Assembly: GCA_002316315.1 (NCBI GenBank)
Contig: DCDG01000047.1
Span: forward strand, 381-64,380
DNA from: Candidatus Aminicenantes bacterium UBA1061
GTDB lineage: Bacteria; Acidobacteriota; Aminicenantia; Aminicenantales; Saccharicenantaceae
Length of the DNA: 64,000 bases
Direction of reading: 5' to 3'
The notes under the pieces were generated by a model. The model ran no database searches, was not told where the DNA came from, and saw only the letters and a program-made list of their open reading frames with translations. The position numbers and the translations under genes are program-made. Each line of letters opens with the position of its first letter. Within the stretch, counting starts at the first letter, position 1. This document shows, piece after piece, positions 37,664 through 46,103 of the stretch.

Positions 37664-38559
37664 AAGTGGTGGCAGTCTTCATCAATATAATTTATTTTCT
37701 TTTGCTGGCCCCTTTTCTCGAGGGAGTGATGAGAAAGCTGACAGCTAAAATTCAGTCCAGACAAGGTCCGCCTCTTTACCAGCCCTATCTTGACCTTCTT
37801 AAACTTCTGGGCAAAGAAAATTTAAATTCAGGTGGAAACTGGGCCTTTCGTTTAGCTCCTATCCTGTGCTTCAGCTCGATTCTGGCGGCCATAGCTCTGG
37901 TCCCTCTAACGGGGGAAGCCAATGTTTTAGCCCATTCGTCAGATTTAATGACTCTGATTTATTTTTTAACTCTCAGTGGGTTTTGCCTTCTGGTTGGGGC
38001 TTTAGCCAGCGGAAATCCTTTTGCCGCAGTCGGAGCCAGCCGGGAAATGATGACTACCATTATGCTGGAACCAGTCCTGGCTATGCTTCTAATCCTGGGA
38101 GCAGTCAGAAGTGGGAGTTTCTCGCTGTCAGCTTCTGTCTCGGGAGTAGCCGGTGTTAAGGGGGTTTCTTATTTCCTGATGCTTATTGTTTATCTTATGG
38201 CTCTTCAGGCTTTTGTTTCCAGGCAGCCATTTGATATAGCTGAAGCTGAAGTAGAAATCCTGGAAGGGCCTTATATTGAATATAGCGGGCCAAACTATGC
38301 GTTGCTACGCTATACATTGAATCTTAAAAGGATGTTTTATGCCTGGCTCCTTGTTTCCTGTTTCCTGAGTTTTATTTTGCCGGCCAATTTTATCCTGAGT
38401 TTGCTGTTGCAAACTGCCCTGATTATCATCGTCTTTGTGCTAATTTCTGTTGTCGGAGCAACTCATCCGCGGTTCAGGATTGACCAGGCTTTGAAATATT
38501 ACGCTTTACTGCTGATTTTAGCCCTCGTTGCTGTTGGTTTTGGGGTTAAAGGCTGGTAA
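37660..38559 (+). CDS. NuoH/HyfC-like membrane subunit
   Basis: This 299-residue protein has about 8 membrane helices. Family motifs are KLTAKIQSRQGPPLYQPYLD (the complex I/hydrogenase interface loop), RQPFDIAEAEVEILEGPYIE and YSGPNYALLRYT with the conserved acidic residues. It anchors the catalytic module and couples it to ion translocation. Length and motifs match HycD/HyfC. The stop is followed after 21 bases by the ferredoxin-subunit gene. Confidence 0.92.
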   Translation: MKVVAVFINIIYFLLLAPFLEGVMRKLTAKIQSRQGPPLYQPYLDLLKLLGKENLNSGGNWAFRLAPILCFSSILAAIALVPLTGEANVLAHSSDLMTLIYFLTLSGFCLLVGALASGNPFAAVGASREMMTTIMLEPVLAMLLILGAVRSGSFSLSASVSGVAGVKGVSYFLMLIVYLMALQAFVSRQPFDIAEAEVEILEGPYIEYSGPNYALLRYTLNLKRMFYAWLLVSCFLSFILPANFILSLLLQTALIIIVFVLISVVGATHPRFRIDQALKYYALLLILALVAVGFGVKGW

Positions 38560-38580
38560 AGGTGAAAGGCAAGGCTGAAG

Positions 38581-39126
38581 ATGTGGATCTGGAATAAAAT
38601 CAAACAACTGGCTATCTCCTCGAGGACAGGAGTGGTCACCCTGCGTTATCCCTTTAAACCCAGGCCGGCCCCAGCCGGTTTCCGCGGGCAGCCCGTTTGG
38701 GACCACACCAAATGCATTGGCTGTGCTGGCTGTGCCAGCAACTGTCCGGCCAGAACTATTTTCCTTCGGGACATCTGCCAGGAAATAAGAATCCTCCTTT
38801 ATGATTCCTCTCGCTGCACCTACTGTGGACGATGTGCAGATCTCTGTCCGGAAAAAGCCATTACTATGAGTGATAATTTCGAGCTGGCCACTGACAGCCG
38901 CCAGGATATCACTCAGACGATTGAGCTTTTTATGATGACCTGTCAGCGCTGCGGCCGCTGCTATGACCTGGAAATAAAGAATTATCTCGATAAACTTCAA
39001 AGCCTGGGCTATCGTTATGACAGTCTGGAAGTCAGGAAGGTTATCCGGCAGTCAACAGCTGAATTTGAGACTGACCTTCTTGAGAAAACAGCTACTTATG
39101 GCCGGCCTGAGAAACTGGAGAAATAA
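38581..39126 (+). CDS. HycF/HyfH/NuoI-like ferredoxin subunit
   Basis: This 181-residue protein has two [4Fe-4S] motifs: C45/C48/C51/C55 (CIGCAGCASNCP) and C79/C82/C85/C89 (CTYCGRCADLCP). A further CxxCxxC group sits at C121/C124/C127 (CQRCGRC), whose missing fourth ligand makes its role uncertain. It wires the peripheral redox module to the small subunit. A ribosome-binding site (aaaggtg) is present. Confidence 0.9.
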   Translation: MWIWNKIKQLAISSRTGVVTLRYPFKPRPAPAGFRGQPVWDHTKCIGCAGCASNCPARTIFLRDICQEIRILLYDSSRCTYCGRCADLCPEKAITMSDNFELATDSRQDITQTIELFMMTCQRCGRCYDLEIKNYLDKLQSLGYRYDSLEVRKVIRQSTAEFETDLLEKTATYGRPEKLEK

Positions 39127-39128
39127 CT

Positions 39129-39689
39129 ATGTGGAAAAAACTAACAGAAAAAGCCTTTCCCCGGTCTGTCTGGGTTTATCACTGCAACAGTGGGGCCTGC
39201 AATGGCTGTGATATAGAAATTCTCAACGTCCTGACGCCTTATTATGATGTTGAAAGATTTGGCATCAGACTGGTGGCTTCCCCCCGTCATGCCGATGCCA
39301 TTCTTTTATCGGGGGCGGTGACCAGGCCTACTCTGCCCCTGGTGAAGAAAGCTTACCAGGCGGTCCCGTCACCCAAACTGGTTTTTGCGGTCGGCTCATG
39401 TGCCATTGGGGGAGGGTGTTGGTACGATACTTATAACGTTACCGGTGGCGGAGATAAAGCTATTCCTGTCAATTATTTTATTCCTGGCTGTCCACCCCGG
39501 CCGGAAGCTATCATTTTTGGTGTCGCCCTGGCTCTGGGTCTGGTTGATAAGAAAGTTGCACCGGTCGAGCTTAAACAGATGGAATTTCCGGTTGATATAT
39601 ATCGGAAGGCGAAAATTCTGGAAAGTAACCGAGTGATATATCAACTTTTAGGTGAAGAGGATGACCGCCTCGCTAACGGGAGGAAATGA
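39129..39689 (+). CDS. Group 4 [NiFe]-hydrogenase small subunit (HycG/NuoB-like)
   Basis: This 186-residue protein holds the proximal [4Fe-4S] cluster: C24/C27 in SGACNGCDIE, then GSCAIGGG and PGCPPRPEAI. It passes electrons to the [NiFe] site in the large subunit. It lies 2 bases after the ferredoxin subunit and overlaps the following receiver gene by 4 bases, tying the signalling genes to the same transcript. Confidence 0.93.
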   Translation: MWKKLTEKAFPRSVWVYHCNSGACNGCDIEILNVLTPYYDVERFGIRLVASPRHADAILLSGAVTRPTLPLVKKAYQAVPSPKLVFAVGSCAIGGGCWYDTYNVTGGGDKAIPVNYFIPGCPPRPEAIIFGVALALGLVDKKVAPVELKQMEFPVDIYRKAKILESNRVIYQLLGEEDDRLANGRK

Positions 39690-40096
39690 CCATGGCTAAG
39701 ATTCTGCTGGTGGATGATGACCGTGACCTGACCCACAGCCTGAGTCAGATTTTGCGGATTAAAGGTTATGAGGTCGTCGTAGCTTATAGCGGGACGGAAG
39801 GTTTAAAAAAATTGCTCGAAACCAAGCCCGATCTGGTCCTGATGGACGTCATGATGGAAACTGATACAGCCGGCTTTGAGGCTATTTATAAAATCAGGAG
39901 TGATCGTCCTGATTCTAAATTCAAGGACTTTAAGGATATTCCCATCATCATCCTGACGGCTATTGATCAGGTGACCAACTCGAGGTTTTCTCTCGATCAG
40001 GAAGAGAGTTTTTTACCCGGTCGGAATGAGTTTCTGAATAAACCGGTTGACCCGGATGAGCTTCTTGAGAAGATAGAAAAAAATCTCAAAAAATGA
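39686..40096 (+). CDS. Stand-alone response-regulator receiver protein in hydrogenase operon
   Basis: This 136-residue CheY-like receiver has acidic residues in LLVDDDRD, phospho-acceptor Asp54 in VLMDVMMETDTAGFE, Thr in IILTAID and Lys in LNKPVDP. The loop before the Thr is longer than usual (SKFKDFKDIP). It has no output domain. Its start overlaps the hydrogenase small-subunit stop, so it is translationally coupled to the enzyme genes. Its closest relative in the window is the receiver at 28601. Confidence 0.9.
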   Translation: MTMAKILLVDDDRDLTHSLSQILRIKGYEVVVAYSGTEGLKKLLETKPDLVLMDVMMETDTAGFEAIYKIRSDRPDSKFKDFKDIPIIILTAIDQVTNSRFSLDQEESFLPGRNEFLNKPVDPDELLEKIEKNLKK

Positions 40097-40097
40097 A

Positions 40098-42041
40098 ATG
40101 AATCTCAAGGAATTCCTTGGCAAGACTTCTGCTCTGAGATCAAGCCTGCGTTTCAAACTGACCAGTGGCCTGCTGACGATTGTCTTTCTGATGGGTGCTT
40201 TGTCTATTTATATCGGTATAAATTCCATTAACCGCAATGTCATCAGGGAAGCCTACGACAATCTCCGCAATAGCCTGAAAGCTATAAGTGATCTCTACCA
40301 GGAAGAGATAAACACCAGATCAAAAATTGTTGAATATCTGTCCAGGACTTCAGAAATAGTTAATGCTACTGCAGCTGGCAATAGAGAATATCTATATGAA
40401 AAACTGGTTCAAATCAAAGAGGAATTCGGGTTTGATATAGTCAATGTGGTCAAGCCGGATGGAACAATTCTGGTCAGAGCTAACAACTTTGAAGCTTATG
40501 GAGACAGTGTCAATCACTATAAGTTTATTCAATGGGTTTTGAAAAATCGCCAGCCAGCTGCTGGCACCGGCATCCTTGGCTATGAGAATATAAAGAATGA
40601 AGGGCCTGACCTGGCCGAAAGAACCTTAATCAATGTTATCCCGACTCCACGGGCTCGTACTATGCGGCGGGAAGTGGAAGAAAGGGCCCTGGTGCTGAAA
40701 ACTGTCGTACCGATTTTTCAGAGAAAAAAGTTGGTCGGTGTTCTATATGCAGCTGTTTTGCTTAACAATAATGAACGTTTTATCGATCGCTTCAAGAGAT
40801 TAATTTTTAAAGAGGAAAGAATAAGAGGCAAAGATGTCGGAACTATCACCATCTTTTTAGATGACGTCCGGATAGCGACCAATGTCCTGGATGAAGAGGG
40901 GAAAAGGGCCGTCGGGACAATGGTTTCAGAAGAAGTCTACGATCAGGTTTTCGAACAGGGGCAAGACTGGCTTGGCCGGGCTTTTGTCGTCAATGATTAT
41001 TACCTTTCTGGCTATACCCTGTTGCGTGATATTGAAGGCCAGCCGGTTGGCATGCTTTATGTCGGCATCCTGCAGGCTAAATTTGACCAGATACTGAGGC
41101 AGACCACCCTTCTGTATTTTGTTCTGATTTTTCTGATGACCGGCATTGCCATTTATATTTCTACTTATCTGGTCAACGTTTATACCAGACCGATAAACAG
41201 GATGATCAAATTAACGGCGGATGTGGCCAGTGGCAATTATCACCTTATTGATATTTCGCCAGAAGAAAGCGAGGAGATAAAAGAGGTAGAAGAGTCTTTT
41301 AATGCTATGGTTAAGGCCATAGAGGAAAGGGACAATCGTTTAAAGGAACTGGCTGAGAAAACCATCTTGAGGTCAGAGAAACTGGCTTCTCTTGGCCGCC
41401 TGGCGGCCGGAATTGCTCATGAAATCAACAACCCGCTGACGGGGATTTTAACTTACAGCAGCCTTTTGCTGGAAGAGCTAAAAGGCACGGCTTATGAAGA
41501 AGATTTAAAGGTAATTACGGAAGAAACTCTGCGCTGTCGTAAGATAGTCAGAGGGCTGCTGGACTTCGCCCGCGATTACAAGCCGGAAGAAGCCAGTGTC
41601 AATCTGAATATTTTGATTGAAGAGACCATGCAAATTCTCGAAAATCATGTTAATTTCCAGAATATTAAGATTGTCAAACACCTTGATCAAAATTTGCCCA
41701 AAGTTAAGATTGATGCCGATGAATTTCGTTCGGTCATCAATAATCTGGCGGTTAATGCCGCTGACGCTATGCCGAATGGGGGCCAGCTGACTATTTCCAC
41801 AGCTTATGATTCCCAGCACAGGCAGGTTATAATAAGAGTAGCTGATACGGGTGTTGGTATAAACAAGGAAAATCTGAAGCGGATTTTTGAGCCTTTCTTC
41901 ACAACTAAGGAAAAAGGCAAAGGTACAGGCTTGGGGCTGGCCATGGCCTACGGGGCCATCAAGCGACACAATGGTACGATTGATGTAAAGAGCAAAGTCG
42001 GTGAGGGAACAGAATTCATTATAATATTACCGGTGGAATAG
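40098..42041 (+). CDS. Membrane sensor histidine kinase with Cache-like sensor domain
   Basis: The protein has 647 residues. A membrane helix lies at about 22-42, a long extracytoplasmic domain at about 45-335 with a Cache-type pattern ([48 protein letters not shown]), and a second helix at about 338-360. HAMP (about 360-412) and HisKA with His441 ([14 protein letters not shown]) follow, then HATPase ([28 protein letters not shown]). The signal is unknown; small organic acids are common Cache ligands. It follows the receiver gene by 1 base. Confidence 0.92.
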   Translation: MNLKEFLGKTSALRSSLRFKLTSGLLTIVFLMGALSIYIGINSINRNVIREAYDNLRNSLKAISDLYQEEINTRSKIVEYLSRTSEIVNATAAGNREYLYEKLVQIKEEFGFDIVNVVKPDGTILVRANNFEAYGDSVNHYKFIQWVLKNRQPAAGTGILGYENIKNEGPDLAERTLINVIPTPRARTMRREVEERALVLKTVVPIFQRKKLVGVLYAAVLLNNNERFIDRFKRLIFKEERIRGKDVGTITIFLDDVRIATNVLDEEGKRAVGTMVSEEVYDQVFEQGQDWLGRAFVVNDYYLSGYTLLRDIEGQPVGMLYVGILQAKFDQILRQTTLLYFVLIFLMTGIAIYISTYLVNVYTRPINRMIKLTADVASGNYHLIDISPEESEEIKEVEESFNAMVKAIEERDNRLKELAEKTILRSEKLASLGRLAAGIAHEINNPLTGILTYSSLLLEELKGTAYEEDLKVITEETLRCRKIVRGLLDFARDYKPEEASVNLNILIEETMQILENHVNFQNIKIVKHLDQNLPKVKIDADEFRSVINNLAVNAADAMPNGGQLTISTAYDSQHRQVIIRVADTGVGINKENLKRIFEPFFTTKEKGKGTGLGLAMAYGAIKRHNGTIDVKSKVGEGTEFIIILPVE

Positions 42042-42060
42042 AACCGGAAGGAGAAAGAAT

Positions 42061-43125
42061 ATGAGCAAGCCGAGAATTCTCTTCATTGATGATGAAGAAA
42101 TTGTCCTGCGCAGCTGCCGGAGGATTTTTGCCAATTCAGATTATGAGATAGATACGGCTCAATCAGGGGAAGAAGGGCTCAGCAAAGCCATCAATGAGGA
42201 CTATGACATTGTGGTTACAGATTTAAAAATGCCGGGAATTGGGGGCATGGAAGTACTTTCCAGGCTGAGAAAAATCAGGCCGGATACCACAGTCATCATC
42301 TTCACCGGTTATGCCAGTGTTGATACAGCCCGCGAAGCCCTGAAAAATGGAGCGTTTGATTATATTCCAAAACCTTTTACTCCTGAGGAAATCAGAGAGG
42401 TCATCAAGAATGCTCTGGAGGCGAGGGCTGGGAAACAGCGCAGCATGCTCGATTTGATGGCTATTGTATCTCATGAATTGAAAAGCCCGCTATCCGCCCT
42501 CCACACGACGGCTACCACCCTTTATAAAGGTTATTTTGGTCAGCTATCACCTGAACAGATGAAAATTCTGGAGACTATCCTTCGCAATTGTGAATACCTT
42601 GAAGATATTATCCGCAGCTATTTAGACTTATCGAAGATGGAACTTGACCAGTTGGAAGCTTTTATGGAAGAAGTCTATTTTGTCAAAGATGTTGTCGAAG
42701 ATGTGCTCAATCTTCCCGAAATTACCGACAGCGGGAAAAAGATGAAAATCACCAGGGATTTTCCAGAGGACGTCAAGATTAATGGTGACCCGAGATTGCT
42801 GAGGATTCTGGTCAGAAACCTCATTAATAACGCTATCAAGTATGGATATGAAGGCACCGAGATTAAACTTCGTCTTGAAAAGAAAGACCAGAAAATGATT
42901 TTTTCTGTTTATAATGAGGGCGTCGGGATAAGACCGGAAGATGGACAGCGCCTCTTCCGGAAGTTTGAAAGGTTAAAACAACCTGGAACAGAAGGAGTTA
43001 AAGGCTCTGGTCTGGGCCTTTATATCTGCAAAAAAATAGTTGATAGCCATAAGGGACGCATCTGGTTCGAATCAGAGCCAGAGAAATGGGTGACGTTTTA
43101 TGTCGCTCTGCCACTGGCCAATTGA
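42061..43125 (+). CDS. Receiver-histidine kinase hybrid (soluble)
   Basis: This 354-residue protein has an N-terminal receiver (Asp54 in VVTDLKMPG; Lys in IPKPFTPEE), then HisKA with His137 (MAIVSHELKSPLSAL) and HATPase (NNAIKYGY, GSGLGLYICKKI). There is no membrane segment. It probably receives phosphate from the kinase at 40098 or from a partner kinase and passes it to a stand-alone receiver. No DNA-binding output is encoded anywhere in the set. A ribosome-binding site (aaggaga) precedes the ATG. Confidence 0.9.
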   Translation: MSKPRILFIDDEEIVLRSCRRIFANSDYEIDTAQSGEEGLSKAINEDYDIVVTDLKMPGIGGMEVLSRLRKIRPDTTVIIFTGYASVDTAREALKNGAFDYIPKPFTPEEIREVIKNALEARAGKQRSMLDLMAIVSHELKSPLSALHTTATTLYKGYFGQLSPEQMKILETILRNCEYLEDIIRSYLDLSKMELDQLEAFMEEVYFVKDVVEDVLNLPEITDSGKKMKITRDFPEDVKINGDPRLLRILVRNLINNAIKYGYEGTEIKLRLEKKDQKMIFSVYNEGVGIRPEDGQRLFRKFERLKQPGTEGVKGSGLGLYICKKIVDSHKGRIWFESEPEKWVTFYVALPLAN

Positions 43126-43333
43126 GATTACCTGGCTCAAAGGCTAGCCGGGCTGAAAAAGCTCAGAGGGTAGGCGGCCCTGCGGCGTATTCCCGGACGT
43201 CAAGTTTCACCTGCAGGGTTACCGTTTGTATTGGGACCAGACATCATTGCTCCTCAATCCACCCCGGACACTATCTCTTAACATAAATAAAATAATACTT
43301 GACAAACAATGGGAAATATGATAGGAGAGATTT

Positions 43334-43579
43334 GTGCAAGAGGGCTTCATTATTAGGCTGAAGAATAATTCCTGTGGAGAGGATTTCGAAAGCCTTGTAG
43401 CTTTTTTAAAAAAAAGTATGTCACAAATAACGATGGTTTCCTCGCAGCAGCGATGGATTCTAGCTGCGATGGATCAACTATCAGCTGAGACTGTTAAAAA
43501 ATTGCCAATGGTAGAGATGGTCAGAGCCGTCACTCTTGGGAAAAGAGAGGTAAAACTAATCCGTGTTAAAAAACAATAA
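43334..43579 (+). CDS. Small I9-propeptide-like protein, first gene of the accessory cassette
   Basis: This 81-residue protein starts at GTG, with aggaga 6 bases upstream. The pattern resembles inhibitor-I9/subtilisin propeptides: FIIRLKNN as first strand, a helix (EDFESLVAFLKKSM), then RWILAAMDQLSAETVKKL with LPMVEMVRAV as the last helix-strand. This is a ferredoxin-like fold in which the propeptide acts as inhibitor or folding helper. No protease follows it. The match is by pattern only and may be wrong. It is spaced 23 bases from the next gene and looks co-transcribed. Confidence 0.45.
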   Translation: MQEGFIIRLKNNSCGEDFESLVAFLKKSMSQITMVSSQQRWILAAMDQLSAETVKKLPMVEMVRAVTLGKREVKLIRVKKQ

Positions 43580-43602
43580 ATTTAAAACAAAAAGGAGGAA
43601 AA

Positions 43603-44256
43603 ATGGGGGACCCGGTAAATGATATCGTAAAGGAGATTCCTTTTGCGGAGCTGGTGAGGAAGTCAGCGCTGGCGATTGCTGATGGGCAGACTGCATTAGA
43701 TCTGAATTCGGTGCAAACGGCCCAGGTTCTCGCTGACATGAAATTGGATCCCGGTTCTGTGATTCTTGCACTTGTGGAGTATACAAAGGCTGATGGTAGT
43801 ATTGATCATATAGAGATTCTCACAAACGATCAGCCACTTTCTCTGCTTGCCTATGGAGTTATACCCACTTTCTACGAGTTTACAGAGACGGTCATTGACT
43901 TGAGATTTTGGGTGCATTTCTATGTAAGAAGTACTCACGTGGAGAGCAGCTCTGAGTTTATTAAAAACCTGTCTGAAAAGTGGGAAACTTCTCAGAAGAA
44001 ATACGGTGGTGGTGGGGGCTTGGCGCTTAATCTGGGGTTTTTCAGTATAGGAGGAGGTGGAGGTTACAAAAAGACGGAAGCCAAGGGAAGTTATGAAGTT
44101 GATCTGCATATCAGCTCACATACAGCCTACGATTCACAAGTCTATGGTTTGGATGCATCAGCGGCCTGTCGTTTAACTACTACTCTCAAACCTAAACCGG
44201 CGCCTGCACGGGCACTGCCTCAAACTATAACCAAACCGGTGGCAGCAATCCCGTAA
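43603..44256 (+). CDS. Unknown protein, paralogue 1 (with glycine-rich insert)
   Basis: This 217-residue protein has a strong ribosome-binding site (aaaggagg). I do not recognise the family. Residues 13-45 form a helix with AIADGQTALDLNS. Residues 84-105 hold GVIPTFYEFTETVIDLRFWV. An insert at 111-160 has two glycine runs (GGGGG at 135-139 and 150-154). A C-terminal beta segment (164-197) ends in TTTLKPKPAP. The helix, the middle motif and the end segment all recur in the protein at 44347, so the two are paralogues. The C-terminal 20 residues are Pro/Ala-rich. There is no signal peptide or membrane helix. Confidence 0.7.
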   Translation: MGDPVNDIVKEIPFAELVRKSALAIADGQTALDLNSVQTAQVLADMKLDPGSVILALVEYTKADGSIDHIEILTNDQPLSLLAYGVIPTFYEFTETVIDLRFWVHFYVRSTHVESSSEFIKNLSEKWETSQKKYGGGGGLALNLGFFSIGGGGGYKKTEAKGSYEVDLHISSHTAYDSQVYGLDASAACRLTTTLKPKPAPARALPQTITKPVAAIP

Positions 44257-44346
44257 AGGAAAAGCTGTAAAAAGGTCGGAAAATAGTTGAGGGGCGCGCG
44301 GGCAGAGGCTCCAGAGAGCCCATAAGTCCGAAGTGGGAGGTTAAAA

Positions 44347-44742
44347 ATGGCTAAGCTTGAGATAGAAGAGGTGCTGATAGAACCATTGGAGGATGTTCTG
44401 TTACAGGTAGCCAGAGGGATTGCCAAAAGCCAGCTTGAACTTGATAAGAATTCACTGGCAACCCAGATATTGATTGATAATAACGAGGATTTAAGCAAGG
44501 CAGGCATAACAGCCACCTGGTATCACTTTTCAGAGGTCAATGCTGAGCTTAAAATGAATCTTTCATTGCAAGAGATTATGGAAAAGGAAGAAGAAAAAGT
44601 CCGGTCGGTGAAAATGGAGATACTTTCAGCACCAATTAATGCTAGCTATAAAAATGCCTTTGATTACGATGTTTCTGGTGCGAGTATGATAAAAGCAAAA
44701 ATAGTCTCTGTGCCGCCGCCTGTTGAAGTAAAGGGTAGATAG
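44347..44742 (+). CDS. Unknown protein, paralogue 2
   Basis: This 131-residue protein has a ribosome-binding site (gggagg). It is a shorter version of the protein at 43603. Matching parts are GIAKSQLELDKNS (residues 24-36), AGITATWYHFSEVNAELKMN (52-71) and SYKNAFDYDVSGAS (100-113), followed by a strand ending in SVPPP. The glycine-rich insert of paralogue 1 is replaced by a charged helix (IMEKEEEKVRS). Function is unknown. The adjacent, same-strand position and shared motifs suggest the two form a hetero-oligomer. Confidence 0.68.
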   Translation: MAKLEIEEVLIEPLEDVLLQVARGIAKSQLELDKNSLATQILIDNNEDLSKAGITATWYHFSEVNAELKMNLSLQEIMEKEEEKVRSVKMEILSAPINASYKNAFDYDVSGASMIKAKIVSVPPPVEVKGR

Positions 44743-44756
44743 GAGGGAAGTAACAG

Positions 44757-46103
44757 GTGTCAGAAGAATCGAAGAAAGAGGTTATAGATCTCAATATTAA
44801 AATAGATAAATTAAAAGGCCTATTGTCTGCTAATGAGACAGAGTTAGAAAAATTAAGGAAAGAGGTGGGAACATTACAAGCAGAAATGTTTGTCTTGAAA
44901 AAAGATAAGGAGCTCTTAACTAATGAGAATACTCAACTAAAAACAAATATCTCTGGATTACAAAATGAGAAAGCAGAACTTCAAAAACAAATTCAATCTT
45001 TAGAAGCAGAGGCCGGGCATCCAAAATTGTTGCCTGAACAATTAACAGCTTCTCTGAGAGATGCGATCTCGAAAATGGAAGATGGGCTAAAAACCGTTAG
45101 TGGAAGGACAGATTATACGGTTGCAAAATTTGACGCGGACATTAAGGTAGCTTTTTCAGTAGGAGATGAAAATAAGATATTTATAAAATTACCATACGTG
45201 AGTGAGGAAGTAACACCTGAAAATCTTAGCACTATAAAGCTTTCCCTTAAGTCTAAGCCAAAGCCAAGGGTACCCCTGATTAAAGTGCCTTTATTAATTG
45301 GCATGTCAAAGGATTCTGCTGTACAAGAGATTCAGGCCCTAGGACTAAAAGCAAAAATATTAGAGAAGCGGAGCAAATCTTCTTCAGGTTTGGTTATTGA
45401 TCAGAAGCCAGAGGCCTATACTGAGGTTCCTTCCAAAACGGTTATTACTCTTATCGTGGCCATACCAGAAAAAATAAAAGCACCAAATCTCATTAATATG
45501 GAAAAAGAGACAGCTATTAAGGTTATTAATGAGCTTGATTTACTGGTTGGGAAAATTGAAAGCAAACTTTCAAAAGTTGCTTCAAATATAGTAATAGGGC
45601 AGAATCCTTTGCCAGATAGTGAGATTGAAAGGGGAAGCAGTATAGATCTGGTTGTTTCGGTGCGCGGGGTGAAAGTCCCAAACTTAAAGGGTATGAAAGA
45701 AACCGAAGCAAAACTAACCATTCAGAAAACTAACCTATCTGCAGGTACCGTGACCTACGAGAAGACACTGTCTTCAGATCGTGTGGTCATTGCCCAATCC
45801 CCGGAACCCGATAGTGAGGTTCTTCCCACAAGCCGTATAAACCTTACCATAGCTGAATCATTGAGCTTAAAAGAAATAAAAGAGCGCATTAGCTCTCATC
45901 CAGAAGCAAAAAAATATGCTTCATTGCTGAATAATGTATTTATAGCCTTGGAAAAATTAGGAATAGGTAATAGCGAAGACTTTAGAGAACTTATGCAAAT
46001 TCCAGAAGGTGACTTAATGAAAAAGTTAGGGCTAAAAACAAAAACAGAATTTACAGACTTTAAAAGGCTATTGAACCTTGTGTTTAAAGGATTTGTGTCA
46101 TAA
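44757..46103 (+). CDS. Cytosolic coiled-coil protein with three PASTA repeats
   Basis: This 448-residue protein starts at GTG after aggaggg. Residues 1-86 are a long coiled-coil. Residues 92-170 are a domain with YTVAKFDADIKVAFSV and LSTIKLSLKSKPKP, which resembles the C-terminal strands of the two paralogues upstream. Three PASTA repeats follow at about 176-236, 241-303 and 306-367 (VPNLKGMKETEAKLTI, VIAQSPEPDSEV). The end (370-448) is a helical domain. There is no membrane segment or signal peptide, and no kinase domain, unlike typical PASTA proteins. Base composition is visibly AT-richer than the neighbours, suggesting transfer. Confidence 0.72.
   Translation: MSEESKKEVIDLNIKIDKLKGLLSANETELEKLRKEVGTLQAEMFVLKKDKELLTNENTQLKTNISGLQNEKAELQKQIQSLEAEAGHPKLLPEQLTASLRDAISKMEDGLKTVSGRTDYTVAKFDADIKVAFSVGDENKIFIKLPYVSEEVTPENLSTIKLSLKSKPKPRVPLIKVPLLIGMSKDSAVQEIQALGLKAKILEKRSKSSSGLVIDQKPEAYTEVPSKTVITLIVAIPEKIKAPNLINMEKETAIKVINELDLLVGKIESKLSKVASNIVIGQNPLPDSEIERGSSIDLVVSVRGVKVPNLKGMKETEAKLTIQKTNLSAGTVTYEKTLSSDRVVIAQSPEPDSEVLPTSRINLTIAESLSLKEIKERISSHPEAKKYASLLNNVFIALEKLGIGNSEDFRELMQIPEGDLMKKLGLKTKTEFTDFKRLLNLVFKGFVS

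Noticed and set aside
29603..39689. Formate hydrogenlyase annotation for the whole operon
   Set aside because: The overall gene set invites it, but the FdhF-like subunit lacks the catalytic Sec/Cys, His and Arg, and flavin/NAD subunits are present instead.
43299..43327. Promoter directly before the accessory cassette
   Set aside because: TTGACA at 43299-43304 is perfect, but the only good -10 (TATGAT) is 12 bases away and the hexamer at 17 bases (TAGGAG) is poor, so it was not listed.
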